Part shown: positions 1-7,935 of the stretch, piece after piece
Layout of the letters: every line of letters starts with the position of its first letter
How positions within the stretch are numbered: the first letter of the stretch is position 1
DNA from: Methylorubrum thiocyanatum
Lineage (GTDB): Bacteria; Pseudomonadota; Alphaproteobacteria; Rhizobiales; Beijerinckiaceae
Assembly (NCBI GenBank): GCA_014138645.1
Contig: JACJIB010000001.1
Span: 434,001 to 498,000, forward strand
Direction: 5' to 3'
Length of the DNA stretch: 64,000 nucleotides
Position numbers and translations under genes: made by a program
The notes under the pieces: generated by a model
What the model was told of the DNA's origin: nothing
What the model saw: only the letters and a program-made list of their open reading frames with translations
Database searches by the model: none

Positions 1-99
1 TGGTACTGGATCGGGATGATCGCCGTCTTCTGCTTCGTGGCTGCCATGTATGCTTGGCACATCCAGGCGGTCATCGCCTGGGCAGAAGCGCAGCGGTGA
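1..99 (+). CDS. C-terminal fragment of a membrane protein
   Basis: The window opens inside a reading frame that ends at the TGA at 97-99. The 32 visible residues run from a tryptophan/tyrosine-rich start through one hydrophobic stretch (residues about 5-18) to a short charged tail ending AEAQR, as expected for a last transmembrane helix with a short soluble end. The start and most of the gene lie outside the window, so the family cannot be named. The next gene is convergent and ends 22 bases away. Confidence 0.5.
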   Translation, partial: WYWIGMIAVFCFVAAMYAWHIQAVIAWAEAQR

Positions 100-121
100 C
101 CCTCGGCCGGGTCGGCTCCCC

Positions 122-1063
122 TCAGGCCCCCGGCTCGAGCGGGATCGGATAGAACCGTGCCCCCGCCGCCGCTGCCAGAACCTCCACCGCGCCCAGCGTC
201 GAGGGGCAGCCGGAGGCGTGCACCACGTCGGTCGCCCGTAAGGTCGGGATGTGGGCGGTGAGCGGCCCGGGGCGCACGTCGGGGGCCCGCTGGCGGTGGC
301 GGTCGGCGGCCAGCGTGATGCGGGTCACGCCGGTGGCGCGCAGCCATTCGAGCGACGGGCGCATGTAGAGATCGAGGGGATCGCGTGCGCCGACGATGAG
401 GCAGATCTCGCGGGCCGGCTCGACGTAGCGCGCGGCGCGGGCAATGGCCCAGATGCCGGCAAACCCCGTCTCCGCCGCCACCAGCACGAGGCGGCCGCCG
501 CCGGGGCGATAGGTGCCGTTGCCGACGGGGCCCTTCACCTTCACCGTGCGGCCGGGCTCGACGGCGCAGCCGAACAGGGCGGTGAGGTCGTCCGCGCATT
601 CGCCGCGCAGATGGAAGACGAGTTCGTTCAACTCCGCTCCGCCCTCGACGCCGAGCGTCGGTGTCAGGGTCACCGGGTTGCCGCCCTCGAGCGTGACGAC
701 GACCTGATCGCCCGGCTCGAAGGCGAGCCGCCGCTCCAGAGTGGCGACCACCTGCAGGACCCGCGGCGCCAGCGCCGTGATCGTATCGATGCTGCCGGCG
801 CGGCGGGCCGTGGTTCGGGCTTGAGCCTTGATCGGCCGGATCGCCGCGTCCGGATCGGGGACGGACAGCGTCACCGCCTCCGCCCGCCGGGCGCGGACCG
901 GCAACCGCCGCGAGGCGGGGCCGGCACCCTGACCGAGCAGGCCGGACATCGGGGCGATCACCCCGTCGGCCAGGGCAGTTTCGAGGGATGTGTCGCCGGG
1001 GGAGACCCGCAGGGGCTGTCCGTTGACGACTAGCGAGCAACGGGCGCTCGTGGGAGCACGCAT
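122..1063 (-). CDS. Ferredoxin/ferredoxin-reductase-like protein lacking the iron-sulfur cysteines
   Basis: The 313 residues have the layout of an oxygenase reductase component: a ferredoxin-like N-terminus (residues 10-60, with a VNGQPLRVSPG strand followed by an LETALADGV helix), a flavin-binding barrel (about 95-195) and an NAD-binding-like domain (about 195-310). In 2Fe-2S ferredoxins the loop after that helix carries C-x4-C-x2-C; here it reads IAPMSGLLGQGAG with no cysteine. The usual RxYS flavin motif appears as NPVTLTP, and the glycine-rich nucleotide loop is weak (VAAETGFAGIW). This points to a protein that kept the fold but lost the cluster and perhaps electron transfer. Its partner is unknown. 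ATG start at 1063. Confidence 0.6.
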   Translation of the reverse strand: MRAPTSARCSLVVNGQPLRVSPGDTSLETALADGVIAPMSGLLGQGAGPASRRLPVRARRAEAVTLSVPDPDAAIRPIKAQARTTARRAGSIDTITALAPRVLQVVATLERRLAFEPGDQVVVTLEGGNPVTLTPTLGVEGGAELNELVFHLRGECADDLTALFGCAVEPGRTVKVKGPVGNGTYRPGGGRLVLVAAETGFAGIWAIARAARYVEPAREICLIVGARDPLDLYMRPSLEWLRATGVTRITLAADRHRQRAPDVRPGPLTAHIPTLRATDVVHASGCPSTLGAVEVLAAAAGARFYPIPLEPGA

Positions 1064-1106
1064 GGCGGCAACCCGCTCCGATCGGATGTGAGGTGTTGGT
1101 CGGGGA

Positions 1107-1523
1107 TCAGAGCGAATCGTGGATCAGGCGCTCGACCAGGGCGGCCCAGCGCTCGCGCACGGCCCGCGCCTCGTCGCCCAGCGACTCAGACGCCGCGAGG
1201 CCGAGGCTGGCCCGCAGGGCTTCGCTCTCCCGGCGCTCGGCGGCGAGCGCCGCCTTCATCATCGCCACTTCGAGGCGAAGGCGCGTGAGGTCAGCCTCGC
1301 CCGTCGCCGTTCCGGCCTCAGAGGAGGGGGAAGCAGGGTGTTCCCCCGGCGCGTCCGCCGTGACCTGAGCCGCGGCCTCCGGCGCCATGTCCGCTGCCGG
1401 TTCTGCGGGGATTGTCCGTGGCTGCGCCACGACGGCGAGATGCGCATGGATCGGCCGCGTCATGAGGCGGCGCATCGCGCTGCCGGAGGGGGCCGGGCTC
1501 CTGCGTTTCGTCGCCTCGATCAT
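1107..1523 (-). CDS. Small coiled-coil protein of unknown function
   Basis: 138 residues, not recognised. The N-terminal half is rich in Pro, Ala and Arg and probably disordered. Residues about 75-135 alternate charged and hydrophobic positions (LTRLRLEVAMMKAALAAERRES), as in a coiled coil. The ATG at 1523 has GAGGA seven bases upstream. A TTAA-N7-TTAA CtrA-type site lies about 75 bases upstream, which suggests cell-cycle or motility control. ATG 1475 is an alternative start. Confidence 0.55.
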   Translation of the reverse strand: MIEATKRRSPAPSGSAMRRLMTRPIHAHLAVVAQPRTIPAEPAADMAPEAAAQVTADAPGEHPASPSSEAGTATGEADLTRLRLEVAMMKAALAAERRESEALRASLGLAASESLGDEARAVRERWAALVERLIHDSL

Positions 1524-1596
1524 CGTCCATCCTCAGGCCGGCGGGATCGCTCACGAGGCGTCCCGGGTAATTGGGATGGACCTTCCTTCAACATGG

Positions 1597-1611
1597 TTAA
1601 GGGAGGTTTAA
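1597..1611. promoter_or_regulatory. CtrA-type binding site TTAA-N7-TTAA
   Basis: TTAA at 1597-1600 and TTAA at 1608-1611 are separated by exactly seven bases (GGGAGGT). This matches the bipartite box of the alphaproteobacterial cell-cycle regulator CtrA. It lies 74 bases upstream of the minus-strand gene starting at 1523 and downstream of the GGDEF-EAL gene. AT-rich tetramer pairs are rare in DNA this GC-rich, but one site without binding data remains a prediction. Confidence 0.45.
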
Positions 1612-1659
1612 GCCGATCGTCGAGACCGCTGCCTCACGGTAGGATCGGGGTCGGCTGGG

Positions 1660-4572
1660 TCAGGCCGCCTCGGGCGCGGCGCCGACGAGCTGGCGGGCCT
1701 GGAGCACGGTCATCGGCTCGCCGAAGGCTGCGCCTTGCGCGTAGTCGCAGCCGAGTTCTTGCAGCCCCTGCGCATCCTCCTCCGACTCGGCGCCCTCGGC
1801 GATGGTGGCGAGACCGAGCTCCTGCCCCATCCGCAGCACCGAGCGCAGCATGGCGGTGCGGCCCTGGCCGAGCTGGCGCACGAAGCTCTGGTCGATCTTG
1901 ATCGTGTCGAAGGGGAAGCGCTGGAGATAGGAGATCGCCGAGTAGCCGGTGCCGAAATCGTCGAGGATCAGGCCGGCGCCGAGGTCGTGGATGCGGGTGA
2001 GCATCTGCGCGGCGTATTCCGGGTTCTCCATCACCAGCCCCTCGGCCATTTCCAGCTTGAGCGAGCCGGGCAGCACACCGGTGCGGGCGATCACCGTCTT
2101 GACGTCGTGCAGGAGGTCGTGGCGCAGGAGCTGGCGCGAGGAGACGTTGACCGAGGCGAAGATCGGCGGCTCGACGTCGAGCGAGCGCTGCCAGGCGGCG
2201 AGTTCCAGCGCCGTCCGTTCGATGGCGAAATTGCCGAGCGGAACGATGACGCCCGTTTCCTCCGCCACCGGCAGGAAGGTCGAGGGCGGGATGCGTCCGA
2301 GCTTCGGGTGGTCCCAGCGCAGGAGCGTCTCGAAGCCCGCCACCGTGCGGTCCTCCAGCCGGACGATCGGCTGGAACAGCACCTTGATCTCGTTGCGCTC
2401 CAGCGCCTTGCGCAGGTCCGCCTCCAGCATGAGCCGGTCGGAGCGCTCCAGCCGCATGTTGGCGCGAAACACCTCGATGCGGTCGCCGCCGCCGCGCTTG
2501 GCCTGGATCATCGCCATTTCGGCGTTCTTGAACACCTCTTCCCGCCGCGGCTGGGCACCTTGACCCGCGCCCGGCGCGGCCTCGTGCAGCGCGATGCCGA
2601 TGGAGACGGTGAGGAACACCTCGCGGTCGGCATAGGTGACGGGGGTGGCGATGGCGCGCCGGATCATCTCGGCAAACGAGAGGATGCGGTCGGGCTCGCG
2701 CTCGGAGAGCAGGATCACCGCGAATTCGTCGCCCGCGACCCGGGCCAGGGTGTCCTGCGGCCGCAGCAGGCGCCCGAGCCGGCGCGAGAGCGTGAGCAGG
2801 ATCGAATCGCCCGCCGAGAGGCCGATGGCGTCGTTGATCGCCTTGAACCGGTCGATGTCGAGCGCGATCACCGCCGGCTTGAGGCGCGGATCCTGGCTGG
2901 CCAGCGCCAGCGCGGCTTCCAGCCGGTCGTGGAACAGCTCGCGGTTGGGCAGGCCGGTGAGGCTGTCATGCACCGCGTCGTGCAGCAGCCGCTCCTCGGC
3001 GGTCTTCGCCTCGGTGACGTCGCTGATGGTGCCGACGATGCGGATCACCTCGCCGTCGGTGCCGATCACCGGCCGGGCCTTGAGCCGGTACCACGCGTAG
3101 GGGCCGTCGGCGGAGCGCAGGCGGAAATCGTGGATGATGCGCCCGCGCCGCTCCTCGATCACCGTGTCGAGGGCCGCCGAGTAGCGTTCCACGTCGAAGG
3201 GATGGAGCAGGCCGAGCCAGTTCGCCGCCGGCCCTTCGAGGGCGCCGCGCTTGAGCCCGAGCTGCGCCTCGATCTCGGGTCCGGCGAAGACGCGGTCGCC
3301 GGGGACGTCCCAGTCGAACACGATGTCGCCCGCCCCCGTCAGCGCCAGCGCCCGGCGCTCGGTGTCGGAGACGAGGCTGTGGCTCAGCCCCCCGCCGGCG
3401 AAGGCGTGCTGCATCACGGTGAAGCCAATCAGCATCACGATGAGCACGAGGCCGCCGATGAGCGCCGGCTGCACGAGGTCGGAGCCGATCTGACCGGTGA
3501 TGGCGAAGCCCGCCGCCACCACCCAGACCAGCAGCAGCAGCCAGGTCGGTACCAGCAGGATGGCGCGGTCGTAGCCGTTATGAACGGCCAGATACAGGAT
3601 CAGCAGGAGGCCGACGCCGGCCACCGCGGCGATGGAGATGCGCGCCACGCCCGCCGCCACCGGCGGATCGAACACCGCGAGCGCCACGAGGCCGGCAAGG
3701 AAGGTCAGCCAGAAGAAGGCGACGTGGCTGTAGCGCACGTGCCAGCGCGACAGGTTCAGGTAGGCGAACAGGAACACGAGCAGGGTGGCGCCGAGCACGG
3801 CCTCGGCCGAGGCGCGGTAGATCCGCTCCGCCAGCTCCGTCACCGGAAACACCCGCTGGAGGAAGCCGAAATCGATGCAGGCATAGGCCAGCACCGCCCA
3901 GGAGAGGGCGGCCGCCGCGGGAAAGATGATCGCGCCCTTCACCACGAAGATGATCGTGAGGAACAGCGCGAGCAGCCCGGCGATGCCGATGATGATGCCC
4001 TTGTAGAGGGTCAGCCCCGAGGTCTTCTTGCGGTAGGCGTCCTGATCCCAGAGGTAGACCTGCGGGATGTTGGGGCCCTTCAGCTCGGCGACGTAGGTGA
4101 CCGTCGTGCCGGGATCGATGGTGATCAGGAACTGGTCGGCGTCGAGGCTCTCGTCGCGCTCGGGGCGGATGCCCTCGCTCGCGGTGATCGCGGCGATGCG
4201 CGAGCCGCCGAGATCGGGCCAGATCACCCCGGAACCGACGAGGCGGAAATGGGGGGCGACCAGCAGGCGGTCGATCTGCTCGTCGGTGTCGTTGGTGAGC
4301 GCGAACACCATCCAGTCGGGGCGCGCGCCGGCCTCGCGCGCCTTCACCGCGATGCGCCGTACGATGCCGTCCTTGCCCGGGGCGGTGGAGATCTGGATCA
4401 GGTCGCCGTCGGAGCGGTAGCGTTCGATCGTCGGCGTCAGGTCGATCGCGGGCGCGTCGAGGGTGACGCGCACGGCTTCGACCGCGTGGGCGGGGGCGGT
4501 GGTCCCGAGGAGGCCGGCGAGAGCGCCCGCCACGGCCGTCAGGATCGCAAGGACCAGAGAAAGCGTGCGCAA
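1660..4572 (-). CDS. Membrane sensor GGDEF-EAL protein (c-di-GMP turnover)
   Basis: About 970 residues. In order: signal peptide (1-30, ending APAHA), a periplasmic 7TMR-DISM-like domain (31-185), seven or so membrane helices (about 190-395), a PAS domain (about 405-525), GGDEF (about 530-690) and EAL (about 710-960). The cyclase signature reads AGDEF at 613-617, and the EAL signature reads ETL at 748-750, followed by DDFGTGYS and IAEGAES motifs, so phosphodiesterase activity is plausible and cyclase activity possible. The frame stays open upstream to 6180, but that stretch is antisense to two sugar genes. The TTG at 4572 is chosen because it opens a clean signal peptide. The ligand is unknown. 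Confidence 0.82.
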   Translation of the reverse strand: MRTLSLVLAILTAVAGALAGLLGTTAPAHAVEAVRVTLDAPAIDLTPTIERYRSDGDLIQISTAPGKDGIVRRIAVKAREAGARPDWMVFALTNDTDEQIDRLLVAPHFRLVGSGVIWPDLGGSRIAAITASEGIRPERDESLDADQFLITIDPGTTVTYVAELKGPNIPQVYLWDQDAYRKKTSGLTLYKGIIIGIAGLLALFLTIIFVVKGAIIFPAAAALSWAVLAYACIDFGFLQRVFPVTELAERIYRASAEAVLGATLLVFLFAYLNLSRWHVRYSHVAFFWLTFLAGLVALAVFDPPVAAGVARISIAAVAGVGLLLILYLAVHNGYDRAILLVPTWLLLLVWVVAAGFAITGQIGSDLVQPALIGGLVLIVMLIGFTVMQHAFAGGGLSHSLVSDTERRALALTGAGDIVFDWDVPGDRVFAGPEIEAQLGLKRGALEGPAANWLGLLHPFDVERYSAALDTVIEERRGRIIHDFRLRSADGPYAWYRLKARPVIGTDGEVIRIVGTISDVTEAKTAEERLLHDAVHDSLTGLPNRELFHDRLEAALALASQDPRLKPAVIALDIDRFKAINDAIGLSAGDSILLTLSRRLGRLLRPQDTLARVAGDEFAVILLSEREPDRILSFAEMIRRAIATPVTYADREVFLTVSIGIALHEAAPGAGQGAQPRREEVFKNAEMAMIQAKRGGGDRIEVFRANMRLERSDRLMLEADLRKALERNEIKVLFQPIVRLEDRTVAGFETLLRWDHPKLGRIPPSTFLPVAEETGVIVPLGNFAIERTALELAAWQRSLDVEPPIFASVNVSSRQLLRHDLLHDVKTVIARTGVLPGSLKLEMAEGLVMENPEYAAQMLTRIHDLGAGLILDDFGTGYSAISYLQRFPFDTIKIDQSFVRQLGQGRTAMLRSVLRMGQELGLATIAEGAESEEDAQGLQELGCDYAQGAAFGEPMTVLQARQLVGAAPEAA

Positions 4573-4872
4573 CGGGCGATTCTTGACAACCGGCTTGAGC
4601 GGTGGGGGCGAGCGGCCAAGTCGTATCGGCGGCTCCCCGCCCCCGCAAGGCGAGCCGGCCGGGGCGCACGGACCGCCCACCGCTCTTTCGGGGGACCGCG
4701 CCACGCGGATCGCGTGGCTTTGCGGCCAAAACAAGTTGGGATCGGCCGCAATGGCCTCGCTTGGCCGGGGGCGGGCGGGTAGAGCGGACGATATGCGAAT
4801 GATCGGACCACGCCGTCTGGAATCTCTTCCCCGCGAACGGGGCAGGAGGGCCTTTCGGCTTCCGGTGGCGCG
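4573..4872. other. Divergent intergenic region
   Basis: 300 bases between the GGDEF-EAL start and the sugar-phosphate transferase start. No gene was found. A small hairpin (CCCCG, loop CGAA, CGGGG; 4829-4842) sits about 30 bases before the ATG at 4873, followed by a GCAGGAGGG purine run that may be part of the leader. Confidence 0.4.
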
Positions 4873-5880
4873 ATGATTCTCGCTCCGCTCCTCGTCGTGT
4901 TGCTGGCGGCGCTCCTCTGCGCCGGCCTCATCCTGCTGCTGAAGCCCCTCCTGCAGCGCTATGCCCTCGCGCGGCCCAACGCCCGCTCCAGCCACCGGGT
5001 GCCGACGCCCCAGGGTGGCGGCATCGCCATCATCGCAGCCGCGCTGCTCACTTCGGCCGTTCTGGCCGCGCCGGCCGGGATCGCGCTCGGCGGCCTTGAA
5101 CTGCCGGTGCTGGCGCTCTCCGTGTTCGCCCTGGCCGTGGTCGGCGCCGTCGACGACATCCGGCCGCTGCCGGCCTCGCTCCGCCTCGTGATCCAGGCCG
5201 GCGCCGTCGCCGCCGTCGTGCTCACCGCCGAGGGCCGCCTGTTCCCTGGCCTGCCGCTGGGATGGGAGCGCGCCTTCGCGATCCTCGCCGGGCTCTGGTT
5301 CGTGAACCTCGTCAACTTCATGGACGGGCTCGACTGGATGACTTTGGCCGAGTTCGTACCGCCCTTGGCCTTCCTGTTCGCGCTCGGTCTCGCCGGCCGC
5401 TACGCACCCGAGCCGATGCTGGTCGCCGGCGCCCTGCTCGGCGGCCTTCTCGGCTTCGCGCCGTTCAACCGGCCGGTGGCGCGGCTGTTCATGGGCGATG
5501 TCGGCTCGCTGCCGGTCGGGTTGATCGTGGCATGGCTGCTGTTCCGCCTCGCCGGGGAGGGGGGGCTCGCCGCCGCGCTGATCCTGCCGCTCTATCCCCT
5601 GGCCGATGCGACCCTCACCCTGTTGTGGCGGCTGCGGCGGGGAGAGGCCGTCTGGCAGGCGCACCGCAGTCACTACTATCAGGTCGCCACCGTCCACGGT
5701 TTCCCTGTGCGGGAGGTGGTCGGCTCGGTCTTCGCCGTTCAGGCGGCTTTGGCCGCGCTCGCCGGCGCGACCTTGCTTTGGCCGCAGCCGGCCGTCACGC
5801 TCGCCTGCCTCGCCCTCGCGGCGGGGCTGGTCGGGTGGCTGCTGCGCCGGTTCGCGACGCCGCGGCGCGTCGGCGGTTGA
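4873..5880 (+). CDS. Polyprenyl-phosphate sugar-1-phosphate transferase (WecA/WbpL/MraY family)
   Basis: 335 residues with about ten membrane helices and the family's cytosolic signatures: SSHRVPTPQGGG near residue 37, GAVDD (about 94-98), NFMDGLDW (about 149) with the Mg-binding aspartates, FMGDVGS (about 206) and HRSHYYQ near 260. Enzymes of this group load a sugar-1-phosphate onto undecaprenyl phosphate to start O-antigen or other surface polysaccharide. The following gene, an SDR sugar reductase, begins 12 bases downstream, so the two are cotranscribed. The pairing resembles WbpL-WbpV of Pseudomonas and WreU-WreQ of Rhizobium etli, which suggests an N-acetyl-quinovosamine or fucosamine substrate. 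That specificity is inference. Confidence 0.85.
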   Translation: MILAPLLVVLLAALLCAGLILLLKPLLQRYALARPNARSSHRVPTPQGGGIAIIAAALLTSAVLAAPAGIALGGLELPVLALSVFALAVVGAVDDIRPLPASLRLVIQAGAVAAVVLTAEGRLFPGLPLGWERAFAILAGLWFVNLVNFMDGLDWMTLAEFVPPLAFLFALGLAGRYAPEPMLVAGALLGGLLGFAPFNRPVARLFMGDVGSLPVGLIVAWLLFRLAGEGGLAAALILPLYPLADATLTLLWRLRRGEAVWQAHRSHYYQVATVHGFPVREVVGSVFAVQAALAALAGATLLWPQPAVTLACLALAAGLVGWLLRRFATPRRVGG

Positions 5881-5892
5881 GGGAGCGACGGG

Positions 5893-6816
5893 TTGAGCGG
5901 GAAGCTGATCGCGCTGACGGGGGCCACCGGCTTCATCGGGCGCCACCTGCTGCGGGCGCTCTCCGAGCGGGGCTACCGGGTGCGGGTGCTGCTGCGCCGG
6001 CCCGTCGCGGTGCCCGAGGGCGCGAGCGGTGCCGTGGTGGGGGATCTGGCCCGGCCGATGAACATGGCCGCCGCCCTCAGCGGGGTCGATGCGGTGGTCC
6101 ATTCCGCCGGCCTCGCCCACGCCATGTCCGGCGCCCCCGAGGACGATTTCCGCAATTCGAACACCGAGGCGACGCGGCACCTCGCCGAGGCCGCGCAGCG
6201 GGCCAAGGTGAGCCGCTTCGTGTTCCTGTCCTCGATCCGGGCGCAGGTGGGGGCGAGCGCCCCGGCACCCCTGTCCGAGGCGGATGCCGCGGCGCCGACC
6301 GACGCCTATGGCCGCTCGAAGCTCGCCGCCGAGGAAGCCCTGGCCGGGACCGGGCTCGACTGGGTGGCGCTGCGCCCGGTGCTCGTCTACGGCGAAGGCG
6401 TGAAGGGCAACATGGCGGCGCTCCTGACGCTCGCCCGCACGCCCTATCCGCTGCCGCTCGCGAGCCTGACCGGGCGCCGCTCGCTGGTCTCGGTCGAGAG
6501 CCTTGCCGGCGCGGTCATCACCGCCCTTGAGGCTCCCGGTCCCCTGAACCGCCCCCTGGTCGTGGCCGATCCCGATCCGCTGACCCTGCCGGAGATGCTC
6601 GCCGCACTGCGCGCCGGTCTCGGGCGAGGCCCCGGCCTGCTGCCCTGTCCCGTTCCGCTGATCGGGCTCGCCTGCCGCGCTGCCGGCCGCGAGGCGGCCT
6701 TCGACCGGCTGTCCGGCTCGCTCGTCGCCCGCGCTTCAGGGCTCGAGGCCCTGGGCTGGCGGCCGGCGCACAGCTCGCGCGACGGGCTCGCGGCGCTGGC
6801 GCGAGCCGGGGGGTAA
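5893..6816 (+). CDS. NAD-dependent epimerase/dehydratase (4-keto sugar reductase-like SDR)
   Basis: 307 residues of the extended SDR family. The nucleotide loop GATGFIG is at residues about 9-15, SSIRAQ carries the catalytic serine near 116, and DAYGRSK carries the Tyr-x3-Lys pair (about 137). The start is TTG at 5893, with GGGAGCGAC just upstream. Coupled to the sugar-1-P transferase and near a 4,6-dehydratase, it is a good candidate for the 4-reductase that turns UDP-2-acetamido-4-keto-hexose into UDP-QuiNAc (WbpV/WreQ role). Other nucleotide-sugar epimerase activities cannot be excluded from sequence. Confidence 0.8.
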   Translation: MSGKLIALTGATGFIGRHLLRALSERGYRVRVLLRRPVAVPEGASGAVVGDLARPMNMAAALSGVDAVVHSAGLAHAMSGAPEDDFRNSNTEATRHLAEAAQRAKVSRFVFLSSIRAQVGASAPAPLSEADAAAPTDAYGRSKLAAEEALAGTGLDWVALRPVLVYGEGVKGNMAALLTLARTPYPLPLASLTGRRSLVSVESLAGAVITALEAPGPLNRPLVVADPDPLTLPEMLAALRAGLGRGPGLLPCPVPLIGLACRAAGREAAFDRLSGSLVARASGLEALGWRPAHSSRDGLAALARAGG

Positions 6817-6820
6817 GGTC

Positions 6821-7432
6821 TCAGGCGGCCTTCAGCGCCGCCGCGGCGTCGAGGGCACCGGCCAGAGCCCGCTCGCGGGCCTCTGGGCCAAGGGCGATGC
6901 CCTCGGCGACGATGATCTCCGGCGCGGTGATGCCGATGAAGGCGAGCACCGTACGCAAGTACGTTTCCGCGTGCTCGGCCGCAGCGGCGGGCGTGCCCGG
7001 CCCGTAAAGGCCGCCGCGCGAGACGACGGCGATGACGCGCTTGTCGCCCGCGAGGCCCTCGGCCCCGGCCGGCCCGTAGCGGAAGGTGACGCCCGCCACG
7101 AGGATGCGGTCGATCCAGGCCTTGAGCTGGCTCGACAGGGTGAAATTGTAGAGCGGCGCGCCGATCACCACGACATCGGCCGCGAGGAATTCGTCCAGCG
7201 CCTGCCGGCCGAGATCGACGTCGTGCTGCACGTCGGGCGCGTTCGTCGCGTTGGGCTGCGCCCCGGCGAGGACCGCGCCGGAGAGATGCGGCAGCGGCGT
7301 CTGGGCGAGATCGCGGTAGGCGACGTCGAGATCGGGATGCTGCGCCCGCAGGCGGTCCACGATGGCCGCCGAGACGGTCCGGCTGACGGAATGCGGCCCC
7401 AGGATGCTGCCGTCGACGTGAAGGAGCTTCAT
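6821..7432 (-). CDS. azoR: FMN-dependent NADH-azoreductase
   Basis: 203 residues of the flavodoxin-fold AzoR family. It starts MKLLHVDGS, has the phosphate-binding SVSRTVS loop (about 15-21) and the [17 protein letters not shown] segment (about 92-108) that positions FMN, and carries VSRGGLYG near 140. The family reduces azo dyes and quinones with NADH, and in cells mostly protects against quinone or thiol stress. It is divergent from an HxlR regulator across 76 bases, so redox- or electrophile-responsive repression by that regulator is likely. Confidence 0.9.
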   Translation of the reverse strand: MKLLHVDGSILGPHSVSRTVSAAIVDRLRAQHPDLDVAYRDLAQTPLPHLSGAVLAGAQPNATNAPDVQHDVDLGRQALDEFLAADVVVIGAPLYNFTLSSQLKAWIDRILVAGVTFRYGPAGAEGLAGDKRVIAVVSRGGLYGPGTPAAAAEHAETYLRTVLAFIGITAPEIIVAEGIALGPEARERALAGALDAAAALKAA

Positions 7433-7508
7433 GTTTGATCCTCGGTATCAGAATTGAACCGAGGCGCTATAGATAACCACCATCATCCCCGCGCAAGGAG
7501 GCACATTC
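7433..7508. promoter_or_regulatory. azoR/hxlR divergent promoter
   Basis: 76 bases between two divergent starts, rich in short A/T runs (TATAGATAAC at about 7469). It ends in CGCAAGGAG, the ribosome site for the TTG start at 7509. HxlR regulators usually bind such regions and repress both genes; no operator palindrome is obvious. Confidence 0.5.
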
Positions 7509-7916
7509 TTGGAACCCGGGCACATCGAGGGAACCGAGGCGGCGCCGAAGCACGCGCATTCCGGGCAGGATTGCCGGCTCGTCGGCACGGTGCTCGCGCG
7601 GATCGGCGACAAGTGGAGCGTCCTCGTCGTCATGATGCTGGCGGACGGCCCGCGGCGCTTCAACGAGCTGAAGCGGATGATCGGCGGCATCTCGCAGCGG
7701 ATGCTCACCTTCACCCTGCGCGGGCTTGAGCGCGACGGCCTCGTGACCCGCACGATCTTCCCGACGATCCCGCCGCGGGTCGATTACGAGCTGACCGAAC
7801 TCGGGCGGTCGCTGCGGGAGCCGATCCAGGCGCTCGGTGCCTGGGCCTTCGCCCACCTGCCGGAGATTCAGGAGGCCCGTGCCCGGTTCGACCGCCGCGA
7901 GGGTGAGAAACCCTGA
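7509..7916 (+). CDS. HxlR-type winged-helix transcriptional regulator
   Basis: 135 residues. HxlR signatures: DCRLVGTVLARIGDKWS at about 21-37 (the cysteine at 22 is often the redox sensor), GPRRFNELKRMIGGISQRML (recognition helix), and the wing with VTRTIFPTIPPRVDYELTELG. The TTG start at 7509 is supported by AAGGAG eight bases upstream. It is divergent from azoR, which it probably controls in response to quinones or reactive electrophiles, as YodB does in Bacillus. Its 3' end faces the dehydratase gene convergently. Confidence 0.9.
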   Translation: MEPGHIEGTEAAPKHAHSGQDCRLVGTVLARIGDKWSVLVVMMLADGPRRFNELKRMIGGISQRMLTFTLRGLERDGLVTRTIFPTIPPRVDYELTELGRSLREPIQALGAWAFAHLPEIQEARARFDRREGEKP

Positions 7917-7935
7917 ACTCCGGCAGGGCGAGGCG

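Noticed and set aside
4573-6180. Upstream extension of the GGDEF-EAL frame by about 535 codons
   Set aside because: It is antisense to two well-supported sugar genes, is low-complexity (Arg/Gly/Gln-rich), and the signal peptide begins at 4572.
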